A DNA stretch of 36,888 bases from Algisphaera sp039180025 (GTDB lineage Bacteria > Planctomycetota > Phycisphaerae > Phycisphaerales > Phycisphaeraceae), in contig JBCDDZ010000028.1 in NCBI GenBank assembly GCA_039180025.1, positions 1 through 36,888 on the forward strand. The letters run 5' to 3'. Positions 23,851-33,702 of this stretch are shown piece after piece; positions within the stretch are counted from its first letter, which is position 1, and each line of letters opens with the position of its first letter. The notes below the pieces were generated by a model, which saw only the letters and a program-made list of their open reading frames with translations, was not told the DNA's origin and did no database searches. A program made the translations under genes and the position numbers.

Positions 23851-25041
23851 ATGAACGACCAGACTTTGTACGCAGACTCGGTTGCGATGCACCGCGCGGC
23901 GGGAGGGAAGCTGGGGGTGGCGCCCAAGGTGCCGCTGGACACGGCCCGGGACCTGGCGCTCGCGTATTCGCCGGGGGTCGCGGGGCCATGCCAAGCGATC
24001 GCGGCGGATCCGACCCAGAGCCTCACGCTGACGATGCGGGGCAACACGGTGGCGGTCCTGACCGACGGCTCGGCGGTGCTGGGGCTAGGTAATATCGGCC
24101 CGGCCGCAGCGATGCCGGTGATGGAGGGCAAAGCGGCGCTGTTCAAGGCGTTCGCCGACGTCGACGCGGTGCCGATCTGCGCGGACGTGAGCAGCGACGA
24201 CGGATTGATCGCGGTGGCCAAAGCGATCGCCCCGGGGTTCGGCGGGATCAACCTCGAAGACATCGCCGCGCCGCGCTGCTTCGTCGTCGAAGACGCGCTC
24301 CAGGGCCTGGGCATCCCGGTCTTCCACGACGACCAGCACGGCACGGCGATCGCGCTGCTCGCGGCGCTGACCAACGGGGCCAAGGTCGTGGGCAAGCCGA
24401 TCGAGTCGCTGCGGGTGGTCATCAACGGGGCGGGCGCGGCGGGATCGGCGATCGCGAAGATCTTGCGTTGCGTCGGGCACGACCCGGCCGAGTGTCTCGG
24501 CGTGGCGGACGTGGTGATCTGCGACTCCCGCGGCATCGTGAGCCCGGACCGCGACGACCTGAACGCCTTCAAGCGGGGCCTGCTCGGCTACACCAACCCG
24601 GCCGGCCGATCGGGCGACCTGCGGGCCGCGCTACGCGGGGCGGACGTGCTGATCGGGGTCTCGAAAGGGAACCTGATCGAGGCCCGCGACGTGCGGACCA
24701 TGGCCGCGGACGCGATCATCCTGGCGATGGCGAACCCGACCCCCGAGATCATGCCCGACGAAGCGGCCCGCGGCGGCGCGGCGGGGGTGGGCACCGGCCG
24801 CAGCGACCTCCCGAACCAGGTCAACAACGTGCTGGTGTTCCCGGGGCTGTTCCGCGGGGCGTTGAATGCGCGGGCCCAGCGGATCACGGGGCCGATGAAG
24901 CTGGCGGCGGTGCGGGCGTTGGCGGCGGCGGTCGAAACGCCGACGGCCGAGCGGATCTTGCCGGACCCCCTGGACAAGAGCGTGGCCGAGCGCGTCGCCG
25001 CGGCGGTGCGGGAGGCGGCGGTAACCCCGACTGGAGTGTGA
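23851..25041 (+). CDS. NAD(P)-dependent malic enzyme
   Basis: Decarboxylates malate to pyruvate with reduction of NAD(P). The 396-residue length fits the short bacterial malic enzymes without the phosphotransacetylase domain. Landmarks are catalytic Tyr39 in YSPGVAGPC, Lys94 in EGKAALFK, the metal-binding Glu136-Asp137 (NLEDI) and Asp160-Asp161 (HDDQHGT), and the dinucleotide loop GAGAAGSA (193-200). RSDLPNQVNNVLVFPG is also present. A weak AGAGG lies about 10 bases before ATG 23851. The next gene starts 4 bases after the stop, so its pyruvate product is likely the substrate of that neighbour. Coenzyme preference cannot be fixed by eye. Confidence 0.95.
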   Translation: MNDQTLYADSVAMHRAAGGKLGVAPKVPLDTARDLALAYSPGVAGPCQAIAADPTQSLTLTMRGNTVAVLTDGSAVLGLGNIGPAAAMPVMEGKAALFKAFADVDAVPICADVSSDDGLIAVAKAIAPGFGGINLEDIAAPRCFVVEDALQGLGIPVFHDDQHGTAIALLAALTNGAKVVGKPIESLRVVINGAGAAGSAIAKILRCVGHDPAECLGVADVVICDSRGIVSPDRDDLNAFKRGLLGYTNPAGRSGDLRAALRGADVLIGVSKGNLIEARDVRTMAADAIILAMANPTPEIMPDEAARGGAAGVGTGRSDLPNQVNNVLVFPGLFRGALNARAQRITGPMKLAAVRALAAAVETPTAERILPDPLDKSVAERVAAAVREAAVTPTGV

Positions 25042-25045
25042 CGCG

Positions 25046-27076
25046 ATGACGACCAACGGAAATACAAACGGCGACCACCACGCAAGCGATCAGGCCACGC
25101 CCGTGGACCTGACCTGGCACAAGGCGCTCGCGCCCGACGAGCTGCCCGAGGGCCGGGTCAAGACGGTCACGCTGGGCACGAACACGCTCTGCCTGACCCA
25201 CCACGAAGGCCAGTACGGCGCGCTCGACAACCGCTGCCCGCACCAGGGCGGTCCGCTGGGTGAGGGCACGCTCGAGAACGGCGTACTCCGCTGCCCGTGG
25301 CACGGCTGGGACTACTGCCCGCTCACCGGCAACGCCCCGGGCTTCGACGACGGCGTCGAGACCTTCCCCACCGAGCAGCGCGACGACGGCGTCTACGTCG
25401 GCCTGCCCCCGGACCCGCCCCACGTCAGAGACGTGTCCGACGTCATGGTCGAAACGATGGTCAACTGGGGCGTGCGGTGGTGCTTCGGCATGGTGGGCCA
25501 CTCGAACCTTTCGGTCGCCGACGCGCTGCGCCGGCAGGAAGAGGCCGGCACGCTGAATTACATCGGCATCCGGCACGAGGGCGCGGCGAGCTTCGCCTGC
25601 AGCGCCTACGGCAAACTCACCGGCCGGCCCGCGTCCTGCCTCGCGATCGCCGGGCCCGGGGCCACGAATCTGCTGACCGGGCTGTGGGATGCGCACGTCG
25701 ACCGCTCGCCGGTGATCGCGCTGACCGGGCAGGTCGCGACGCAGGTGCTGGGCCGGCACAACTTCCAGGAGCTGCCTCTAGAAAAGGCGTTCGGCGGCGT
25801 GGCGAACACCACCCAGACCGTGCTGCCGAACTCGCCGCACGCCGAGCTGATGAACCTCGCGTGCAAGTCGGCTTTGTTGGACCGCGGCGTGGCGCACCTG
25901 ATCTTCCCCGACGAGGTGGCCGGGCAGGAAGCGCCGGACGCCAAGGCGGGCACGCCGGCGGGCCGGATCACGTCGCAGCGGATCGCCCCCCCGGAAGAGT
26001 CGCTCGGCGCGGCGGTGGAGATGCTGAAAACGGCCGAGCGGCCGGTGATTATCGTCGGCCACGGCGCGCGGTACGACATGGACGCGATCACCGCGTTGGC
26101 CGAACTACTCGGCGCGCCAGTGCTCACGACGTTCAAGGCCAAGGGCCTGATCGCCGACGACCACCCGCTCGGGGCGGGGGTGCTGGGGCGTAGCGGGACG
26201 CCGATCGCGTCGTGGTTCATGAATGAAAGTTCGCACCTGCTCGTGCTCGGGGCGTCGTTCTCGAACCACACGGGGATCACGCCGAAGAAGCCGACGATCC
26301 AGGTGGATTTCGACCCGAATGTTTTGGGCAAGTTCCACGCGGTGGACGTGCCGGTGTGGGGCGAGCTGTCGGTGACGGTGGACCTGCTGCGGCAGCGGCT
26401 GGCGGGCGGAACGCTTCCGGGGGTGGACGTCCGCGGTGAGTTGGCCGAGCGGTGGCAGATCTGGCGGGACGAGAAAGCCAGCCGGCGGCGTGACGAGCGG
26501 GGCGAGGGCGTGAACAGCGCGTCGATCTTCGACAGCCTGACGCGTATCCTGCCGGACGACGCAATCCTGTCGGTCGATGTGGGCAATAACACCTACAGCT
26601 TCGGCCGGTACTTCGAGTGCCAACGCCAGGCGATCTTGATGTCGGGCTACCTCGGGTCGATCGGCCACGGCTTTGTCGGCGCGATGGGGGCCTGGGCCGC
26701 GACCCAGGAACACGAAACCCCCGACGGCGACCCGAACCCGTTCCGCGGACGCAAAGTCGTCAGCGTCTCGGGCGACGGCGGGTTCGGACAGTACATGGGC
26801 GACTTCAACACGGCCGTGAAGTACGGCATGGACATCACCCACGTGCTGCTGAACAACACGAACCTCGGCAAGATCACCAAAGAGCAGCGTGCCGGGAGCT
26901 GGCCGGTCTGGCAGACGGAGCTGACCAATCCGAGCTTCGCGCGGTACGCCGAACTCTGCGGCGGTTTCGGGGTAGAAGTCGCTTCGGCCGGGGCGATGGA
27001 CGGCGCCCTGCAACGCGCGCTCGATTACGACGGGCCGGCGATCGTCGAAGTCATCGCCGACCAGGAACTGGTGTAG
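25046..27076 (+). CDS. Rieske [2Fe-2S] domain fused to thiamine-diphosphate enzyme (pyruvate oxidase/ALS-like)
   Basis: A 676-residue fusion. Residues about 22-120 are a Rieske domain of the ferredoxin/NirD type, with Cys64-x-His66 (CPHQGG) and Cys83-x-x-His86 (CPWHGWDY). Residues about 127-676 are a full three-domain ThDP enzyme. The N-terminal PYR domain has the catalytic Glu178 in RHEGAASFACSAYG and the GPGATNLLTG loop. A central Rossmann-like domain (about 320-455) follows, then a C-terminal PP domain with VSGDGGFGQYMGDF (the ThDP-Mg Gly-Asp-Gly) and LLNNTNLGKI. This resembles pyruvate oxidase, PoxB and acetolactate synthase. The partner malic enzyme ends 4 bases upstream, suggesting pyruvate as substrate. 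The C-terminus lacks an evident PoxB membrane peptide. The exact reaction is uncertain. Confidence 0.9.
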   Translation: MTTNGNTNGDHHASDQATPVDLTWHKALAPDELPEGRVKTVTLGTNTLCLTHHEGQYGALDNRCPHQGGPLGEGTLENGVLRCPWHGWDYCPLTGNAPGFDDGVETFPTEQRDDGVYVGLPPDPPHVRDVSDVMVETMVNWGVRWCFGMVGHSNLSVADALRRQEEAGTLNYIGIRHEGAASFACSAYGKLTGRPASCLAIAGPGATNLLTGLWDAHVDRSPVIALTGQVATQVLGRHNFQELPLEKAFGGVANTTQTVLPNSPHAELMNLACKSALLDRGVAHLIFPDEVAGQEAPDAKAGTPAGRITSQRIAPPEESLGAAVEMLKTAERPVIIVGHGARYDMDAITALAELLGAPVLTTFKAKGLIADDHPLGAGVLGRSGTPIASWFMNESSHLLVLGASFSNHTGITPKKPTIQVDFDPNVLGKFHAVDVPVWGELSVTVDLLRQRLAGGTLPGVDVRGELAERWQIWRDEKASRRRDERGEGVNSASIFDSLTRILPDDAILSVDVGNNTYSFGRYFECQRQAILMSGYLGSIGHGFVGAMGAWAATQEHETPDGDPNPFRGRKVVSVSGDGGFGQYMGDFNTAVKYGMDITHVLLNNTNLGKITKEQRAGSWPVWQTELTNPSFARYAELCGGFGVEVASAGAMDGALQRALDYDGPAIVEVIADQELV

Positions 27077-27097
27077 ACGCGCAACTGCGTGCGGCCC

Positions 27098-27123
27098 AAA
27101 AAAACCACGGCCGATGGCCGTGG
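27098..27123 (-). terminator. intrinsic terminator of the PEP-CTERM gene
   Basis: On the minus strand CCACGGCC-ATC-GGCCGTGG is followed by seven T. It lies 77 bases after the PEP-CTERM stop. The same stem may also slow plus-strand transcripts from the Rieske-ThDP gene, but no T-run follows on that side. Confidence 0.85.
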
Positions 27124-27199
27124 GCCATAGAGCGAAAATGTTTCTGACCTCGGCCCGATTGGGAAGCCGGTGGGCGACTCGGGCCGGAACCCCGCCGCG

Positions 27200-28531
27200 T
27201 CACGGCCGCTGCGTCTGAGATCGTCGCTTCTGGAGCAGCCCCAGCAGGCCGAGCGTCGCCACCAGGGTGGTGGGCTCGGGCACCGGGATCGTCGCGGTCA
27301 CGTCGGTCCCTTCGAGCCCCAACAGGAAGGGCGAGAGGTTGTCGGTGGTCACCGTGATGGTGTTGGCGTCCTCGTCGAGTTCGCCCAGCAGTTCTTCCCA
27401 GACGCCCGCGTCGTCGTCGTAGTGGTAGACGATCAGCCGGGTGGGGTCGTCGTAGTCGGCGGGGTCGTAGTCGAAAGTCAGCGTGATCTCAGAGTTTTCT
27501 TCGAGTTCGCCGTCGTAGTCGAGGAACCAGACTTCGAAGCCTTCGTTGATCCCCACCTCGGGGGTGAGCGCGGGGATGCCGCGGTCGTGGAACTCCTGGA
27601 CGAGTTGGCTGGCGTGCCCGTTGACGAACTCGGCCGAGAACGTCGCGAACTCCTCGAAGCCGCCCGTGCCGCCGGCGGGGTCGAGTGCGACGCTTAGGCC
27701 CGCGGGTCCGTCGTTCTCGAGAAGATCGAAGCTGACGACGCCTTCGGCGTTCAGGTCGACACCGGTCGATAGATTCAGCGCCTGGGTGTCGGCCTGCCAG
27801 ACATTGATAAAGCCAGGTACCCCGGTGAAGCTCTGGGGGCGGATCACGAAGTTCTGAAACTCGTCGCCGTTGGCCCAGATCCCGGAAAGCAAAATGTCGG
27901 CCTCGGGCCCGGAACCAAAAGTATCGAGGGTAAAGTTCTCGCCGAAGTTGCTGTAACCCAGATCGAAGCCCTGGCGATCGGTGACGCTAAAGATTTCCTG
28001 AACAAAGAGCTGGACCCGGCCGTTCTCGGGATCGCCGGGGCCCGGCCCGGAATCGGTGTTACGGAGGATGAGATTGAATTCGTTGGGCGCGGGTGATCCG
28101 AAGGGGTCGCCCGAACGCAGGAACTCTCCGCCGCGGATACGCACGCTCGATTCACCCAGGACCCGGATTCGCTGGTCGTAAAAGGTTCCGCCCTGGATAT
28201 CGAGGATGGATCGGCCCAAGGTAACGATTTGGGTTCCGAAAGGATCCGGCGAAACATCGTTGGGATCACCGTAGACAGTACTAACAATGTCCAGACGCGA
28301 TTCATCGGCAAGAATGGTACGGCGATCAACAGGGGGTGCGGATTCAGACGCGGCGAGGATGAAGTGGGTGTTGTTTTCGAGTCGATAGGCGATCCCGTCG
28401 CCGGGCAGCAAGCTCGGGTCATCGATCAAGGTTCCTGCCGAGGCAGGGCTCGCGGCGGCAAGAGACCCGGCAAGAACCGTGGATCCGGCCAGTATCGAAG
28501 CGGAACAGCGGCGGGGAGCGGGGTAAAGCAT
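27200..28531 (-). CDS. secreted PEP-CTERM protein, exosortase substrate
   Basis: A 443-residue surface protein. A Sec signal (about 1-32, ending SPASA|GT) leads into beta-strand-rich sequence without known enzymatic motifs, with repeated strand-turn pieces such as LDIQGGTFYDQRIRV and VRIRGGEF. An acidic beta segment (about 340-410) precedes the sorting tag: VPEPTTL, a hydrophobic helix (VATLGLLGLL), then QKRRSQTQRP. This is the standard PEP-CTERM arrangement recognised by exosortase. The gene for the exosortase is not in the window. GGAGG lies 10 bases before ATG 28531. It looks like an extracellular matrix or surface protein; its ligand is unknown. Confidence 0.9.
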   Translation of the reverse strand: MLYPAPRRCSASILAGSTVLAGSLAAASPASAGTLIDDPSLLPGDGIAYRLENNTHFILAASESAPPVDRRTILADESRLDIVSTVYGDPNDVSPDPFGTQIVTLGRSILDIQGGTFYDQRIRVLGESSVRIRGGEFLRSGDPFGSPAPNEFNLILRNTDSGPGPGDPENGRVQLFVQEIFSVTDRQGFDLGYSNFGENFTLDTFGSGPEADILLSGIWANGDEFQNFVIRPQSFTGVPGFINVWQADTQALNLSTGVDLNAEGVVSFDLLENDGPAGLSVALDPAGGTGGFEEFATFSAEFVNGHASQLVQEFHDRGIPALTPEVGINEGFEVWFLDYDGELEENSEITLTFDYDPADYDDPTRLIVYHYDDDAGVWEELLGELDEDANTITVTTDNLSPFLLGLEGTDVTATIPVPEPTTLVATLGLLGLLQKRRSQTQRP

Positions 28532-29423
28532 GAATCGGGGTCCTCCATTTCAGAGACGGATAAATCAGAAGCGGCGAGCAGACCCCGGGAAATCAGCCAC
28601 AAGCAGATGAGGCGACCAGTCAAGCCGGATAAACCTGAGCCGAGACAAAAACAGAAATATGAGATTCTGCACCCAACCTCGCAAACGCTTCTATTACGAG
28701 CGGAAAACTTGAAGAATGGAGATTAAAGATTCACAACTTCGACCGCGAGATCAAAAGCGATAGGAGATTCCCTATTTTTGATTGACCAGGCGTGGTCTGA
28801 GAACTCTGAACGAGCCGCGACCGTCGGGGAGCGGAAGCCAAAATCTCGTCGTTTCGCAAGACCCGTGTCCGGCAAGCGGTCCGCTCCCCGATGGTCGCGG
28901 CTCGTTTTCAGGCCACGCCTAAGGAGAAACAAGCAGTTTCGGTTTTCGCGGTAAGCGGCTTCTAACGCGCCGCGCCTCGGCATCACCGTGAAGGGGCCAA
29001 TCTAAAGCACAACCTGCGGGATGTTTCACGCGGTGTTCGCCATCAGTGATTCGGTTTGGGTGATTATGAATCCAGTTAGGAAAACCGGTGTCCGACCGGC
29101 GGTGTCTCGCCATCCTCCGGCGGTCCCGGCCAAGGGCATCGGCGCGAGTACGTCTCGGGATACGCCTCCCCTCACTTTTTACGGAAGCGGCGGTAAGCTC
29201 CGTGCCAGTGTGGACCCGCGAATTACGAATCTCGTACCGACGACGCTGTCGCACATCGACTGCACCTGTAACGCTGCTCCGATCCGCTTTCCTACGTCGA
29301 ACGGGCGAGCATTGGATAAAACAAGCCGACCGCGAGGGCGGGAAAGCCGGAAGATTCGTAAAAGATCACCCCCGGGCACAGATCATTTTCTGCCGAGGTC
29401 GCAAGCTGTCGCCGCGACGGGCC
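28532..29423. other. 892-base non-coding stretch
   Basis: Between the PEP-CTERM gene start and the tatA stop I find no protein I can support. The PEP-CTERM promoter must lie at its left end. The palindromic repeat is at 28788-28920. The rest (28921-29423) has short open frames with basic, low-quality translations and no RNA structure I recognise. It is somewhat less GC-rich than the coding sequence and may include decayed genes. Confidence 0.55.
28788..28920. repeat. large imperfect palindrome, REP-like intergenic repeat
   Basis: The left arm (28788-28835) and right arm (28880-28920) are inverted copies sharing AGGCGTGG and GAACGAGCCGCGACC or its variant, then TCGGGGAGCGGA. The arms differ by two substitutions near the ends, one in the centre (CGTC versus CATC) and a short insertion in the left arm. 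The 44 bases between are unrelated. The core GAGCCGCGACCG...GGGAGCGG resembles repeats I associate with planctomycete and verrucomicrobial genomes; the family assignment is from memory. Confidence 0.8.
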
Positions 29424-29705
29424 TTAGGATGAAGAAGACGGCGCTTTGGTATCGCTGGTGCTCACGTGAACGGTCGGCTCGGGCTTGGGGTCGTCTAGTT
29501 TTTTGGTCGCCTGGACCGCGTCGTCGATCTCGTCTTCCACGCCGCTGAGGCCTTTCTTGAATTCGACGATGCCCTTGCCCAGGGATTTGCCCACCTCAGG
29601 CAGGCGCTTCCCGAAGATGATGACCCCGAGGATCCCGATGACGATCCACTCCCACGGGCCCGGCATACCCAGGGCGAGAACGGGTTGGAGACTGGAAAAC
29701 ATCAT
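29424..29705 (-). CDS. tatA: twin-arginine translocase subunit TatA/TatE type
   Basis: A 93-residue protein: a short N-terminus, one membrane helix (about 18-34, GPWEWIVIGILGVIIFG), the hinge Gly-Lys-Arg-Leu-Pro-Glu (FGKRLPEVG), an amphipathic helix (KSLGKGIVEFKKGLSG) and a charged Ser-rich tail. These are the TatA features for building the pore that exports folded proteins. Start is at 29705 or at the adjacent ATG 29702. No tatB or tatC is adjacent. The TatB alternative is less likely because the amphipathic helix is short and the phenylalanine at the hinge is retained. Confidence 0.9.
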   Translation of the reverse strand: MMFSSLQPVLALGMPGPWEWIVIGILGVIIFGKRLPEVGKSLGKGIVEFKKGLSGVEDEIDDAVQATKKLDDPKPEPTVHVSTSDTKAPSSSS

Positions 29706-29893
29706 GGTATTTCTCGGTAATCAGGAAAACGAAAGAACATTAATATTATTGCACAGCGGCCAAAGGAAAGCTAGGCGGACAGGGGTAAAGATCGTAATTA
29801 AATTATTCGGCTTGGCTTATAAAATTTGGTTGGCCAAAAAGAATCCCCGGGCGGGGGCGTCGACTGACGACGGAGTGTCAAACCTGCGGGGTA
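29706..29893 (-). promoter_or_regulatory. AT-rich promoter region of tatA
   Basis: This 188-base gap contains the most AT-rich tract of the window (29732-29835). TAATATTAAT (29738-29747, minus strand) ahead of tatA could include its -10; no clear -35 is seen. Confidence 0.35.
29836..29856 (-). terminator. weak intrinsic terminator after the SpoIIE-type phosphatase
   Basis: On the minus strand a short CCCC/GGGG stem is followed by ATTCTTTTT, about 40 bases beyond the phosphatase stop. Confidence 0.4.
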
Positions 29894-31198
29894 TCACCGG
29901 ATGCGTATCGCCATCAGGGTCTGGTCGTCGTCGTTCGGGACGCCCTGGGCGAACGCTTCGACGTCGTCGAGGATGGCCCGCAGGGTGTCGGCGGGGGGGC
30001 GACCCCGCGGGCTCTGGCACAGCAGCTCGTCGAGGCGGGGCTCGCCGTATTGCTTGCGTTGGAGGTTGAACGCCTCGGCGATGCCGTCGGTGAACAGGAC
30101 GAGTTCGTCGTCGGGCTCAAGCTGAAAGGTTGCGGTGTCGTACCGCGGGTGGGCGGTGATGCCCAGCGGGAGTCCGCCGGCCTGATCGAGGTGCCGGAGC
30201 TGGCCGTCGCGGCAGAGGCGGGGCGAGGGGTGGCCGGCGGTTGCGTAATCGAGTTTGCGAGTCGCGGGATCGTATACCCCGTACCACGCGGTGACGAACA
30301 TCACGGTGCGGACGTCGTACTTGCCGACGAGGCGTTCGTTGATGTAGCTGAGCATCGCGCAGGGCGCGCAGGCCTCGTCGGCGTCGGGGCCGGCGTAGGT
30401 GTGGGCCACCGCGTGGGTGACCGCCATGACCACGGCCGCGGGCGTGCCGTGGCCCGAGACGTCGGCGATGAGGATGCCCCACTTGCCGTCGGCGCGGGGG
30501 AACAGGTCGTAGTAGTCGCCGCCGGCGCGGCGGGCGGTGGCGTAGTGCGCGGCGATCTCCACGCCGGCGATCTCGGGCAGGTCCTGCGGCAGCAGCGAAC
30601 GCTGGATATCTCCCACGGTCTGGAGCTCGGCGTCGAGCGCGGCGTGCGCAGCGCGGAGCTGCTGCGACAACACCATGTTGTTGGTCGTTCGGCCGAAGAG
30701 GTTGTGGGTTAGCACCTGGTCGGCGAGCTTTTCCGGGTCGAATGCCGCGGGCTCGTTGGAGAAGTTGATCGCCATGTTCGTGCCCACGCCGTCGTGGTAG
30801 TGGGGCACCGCTTGGAACGACCGGTAGTCTTTGAGGTATTCGTAGGCCGGATCGGCGGGGTCGGGCGTGAAGTCGTTGTTCAGGACCGGCAGATCGCCGT
30901 AGAGCAGCTCGCCCAGGATGCCCCCTTCGAGGACGGGCAGTTGGTCACGCTGCTTCCAGGGGTTGATGTTTTTTTCCCAGCCCGAATGACGGGTGATCCG
31001 GTACCGGGGCGCGGCCAGGTCACGCCGGCTGAGCGCGAGAAACCCTTCGTAAGGGAACATTCGCTGGAAGCGGTCGCCGAAGTCACGGACCATCTTCTGC
31101 GGATCCGTCTGACTCGAAAGTTCGCGGACCAGCTCGACCATCTCGTCCACGCGGGGCGAGTGGCCTGCACCTGGGGTGGGGCGGGGGGAGCGGGTCAT
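29894..31198 (-). CDS. GAF-SpoIIE (RsbU-like) PP2C serine phosphatase
   Basis: A 434-residue signalling phosphatase. Residues about 18-165 look like a GAF-type sensor (RDFGDRFQRMFPYEGFLAL onward). A helical linker with VGDIQRSLLP (195-204), the signature entry to RsbU catalytic domains, leads into the SpoIIE domain. Metal-binding motifs are AGGDYYD (225-231), DVSGHGTPAA (246-255) and FTDGIAEAF (369-377), all with the required Asp residues. It should dephosphorylate an anti-sigma factor antagonist (STAS protein) in a partner-switching pathway; no such partner is in the window. The start is ATG 31198; a GTG at 31210 would add four residues. No membrane segment is present. Confidence 0.92.
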   Translation of the reverse strand: MTRSPRPTPGAGHSPRVDEMVELVRELSSQTDPQKMVRDFGDRFQRMFPYEGFLALSRRDLAAPRYRITRHSGWEKNINPWKQRDQLPVLEGGILGELLYGDLPVLNNDFTPDPADPAYEYLKDYRSFQAVPHYHDGVGTNMAINFSNEPAAFDPEKLADQVLTHNLFGRTTNNMVLSQQLRAAHAALDAELQTVGDIQRSLLPQDLPEIAGVEIAAHYATARRAGGDYYDLFPRADGKWGILIADVSGHGTPAAVVMAVTHAVAHTYAGPDADEACAPCAMLSYINERLVGKYDVRTVMFVTAWYGVYDPATRKLDYATAGHPSPRLCRDGQLRHLDQAGGLPLGITAHPRYDTATFQLEPDDELVLFTDGIAEAFNLQRKQYGEPRLDELLCQSPRGRPPADTLRAILDDVEAFAQGVPNDDDQTLMAIRIR

Positions 31199-31265
31199 GG
31201 CAGGGGTCACTCGGAGGGGGGAGCGGCAGGCAGGGGTTCGGGGCGGGGCGGGGCCGGGCGGGGCG

Positions 31266-31859
31266 TTAGATCACCCCGTCGGGGATGGCGGGCGGCGGGG
31301 CGTCGTCGGCGTTACCGTTGCCGCCGAACACCTTATCGGAACTGGAATACGTCGTGCCGAAGTTTTCGGCGAGGGTGACCACCTGACGCACCGCGTCCTT
31401 GAATTGGCCTTCGGTCAGCGGACCCAGCGGATGGATATACGCGGACCAGAGCGTGTCGGCGTGGACCGCGTAACGGGCGTCGAGGGCGCGGTCGAAGTTG
31501 GCCCGCATCATGATCGTCAGGACCTCCGGGTCAAGATCTGCTGCGGGCGCGATCGGCGAGATGATCCGCATCCGCTCCGCCGTCGGGTCGGTCAGCACGA
31601 CCACCGGCCGCTGGCCGACGGTGAACCGCCAGCCGTCCCCTTCGTTGCCGGCCCGGGCGTCCGACACCTCTTCGATCCAGCCGGAAAGGGTCGCGCGGTC
31701 CGGGGTCAGCGCCAAGGGGTCGGGGGCTGCATCGGGGGCGTGGGGAACCGGGACGGCCGCTGCGTCACGGTCGGGCTGAGCGAAAGCGCTCTGACCCAGC
31801 CACCACCCGAGTCCTAAGAAGGTACAGGTCACTAAAACCACGAGTCCACGGGTGGGCAT
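31266..31859 (-). CDS. exported YbjN-like protein
   Basis: A 197-residue protein with an N-terminal signal (about 1-27, ending SAFA|QP), a Pro/Ala linker, and a C-terminal half (about 58-172) with the strand-helix order of YbjN/type III chaperone-like folds: GDGWRFTVGQRPVVVLTDP, RMRIISPIAP, then IMMRANFDRALDARYAVHADTLWSAYI and a final helix QFKDAVRQVVTLAENFG. The fold assignment is by pattern, not by search. It lies downstream of the atpA terminator and upstream of the phosphatase, and may be transcribed with it (67 bases between them). Confidence 0.65.
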   Translation of the reverse strand: MPTRGLVVLVTCTFLGLGWWLGQSAFAQPDRDAAAVPVPHAPDAAPDPLALTPDRATLSGWIEEVSDARAGNEGDGWRFTVGQRPVVVLTDPTAERMRIISPIAPAADLDPEVLTIMMRANFDRALDARYAVHADTLWSAYIHPLGPLTEGQFKDAVRQVVTLAENFGTTYSSSDKVFGGNGNADDAPPPAIPDGVI

Positions 31860-32012
31860 GAGACGGCTCCGGTTGCGGGTGCTTTACCCAAGTGTAGCCG
31901 CGGCAACAGGGCATCGCCGTCGCGCTGCGACACGCGGCGGGCTTTTGAGGGCTACACCGCCCAGCAACCCGACCCGTGACGACCGGCGGTTTTTGTGCCG
32001 AGGAGATCCGGT

Positions 32013-32040
32013 AAAAAAACCCACCCCGGGAAGGGATGGG
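32013..32040 (-). terminator. intrinsic terminator of the ATP synthase operon
   Basis: On the minus strand CCCATCCC-TTCCC-GGGGTGGG is followed by seven T; one pair is T-G. It lies about 45 bases after the atpA stop, closing the operon before any atpG, atpD or atpC. Confidence 0.85.
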
Positions 32041-32084
32041 CTGAGTACGGATCGTGGTGAGGCGAAGCGGTCCGCCCGGGCGGG

Positions 32085-33629
<1,545 letters not shown>

Positions 33630-33702
33630 GGGGGTCTCGGAGGTTGGCGCCGTGGTCGGAGGCGGGGGCTCGATTCAGGAAACAACGGGGCGGGGGTCGC
33701 TG

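Noticed and set aside
28723..28986. Small minus-strand gene across the palindromic repeat
   Set aside because: Most of its translation is the repeat itself (RSPTVAARSEF type), its start and composition are poor, and the repeat explains the open frame.
29088..29432. Plus-strand open frame in the 28.5-29.4 kb gap
   Set aside because: Basic, low-complexity translation overlapping the tatA 3' end, no ribosome site and no recognisable domain.
31199..31210. GTG start of the SpoIIE-type phosphatase
   Set aside because: It adds only four residues and has no ribosome site; ATG 31198 is equally good and simpler, though the GTG cannot be excluded.
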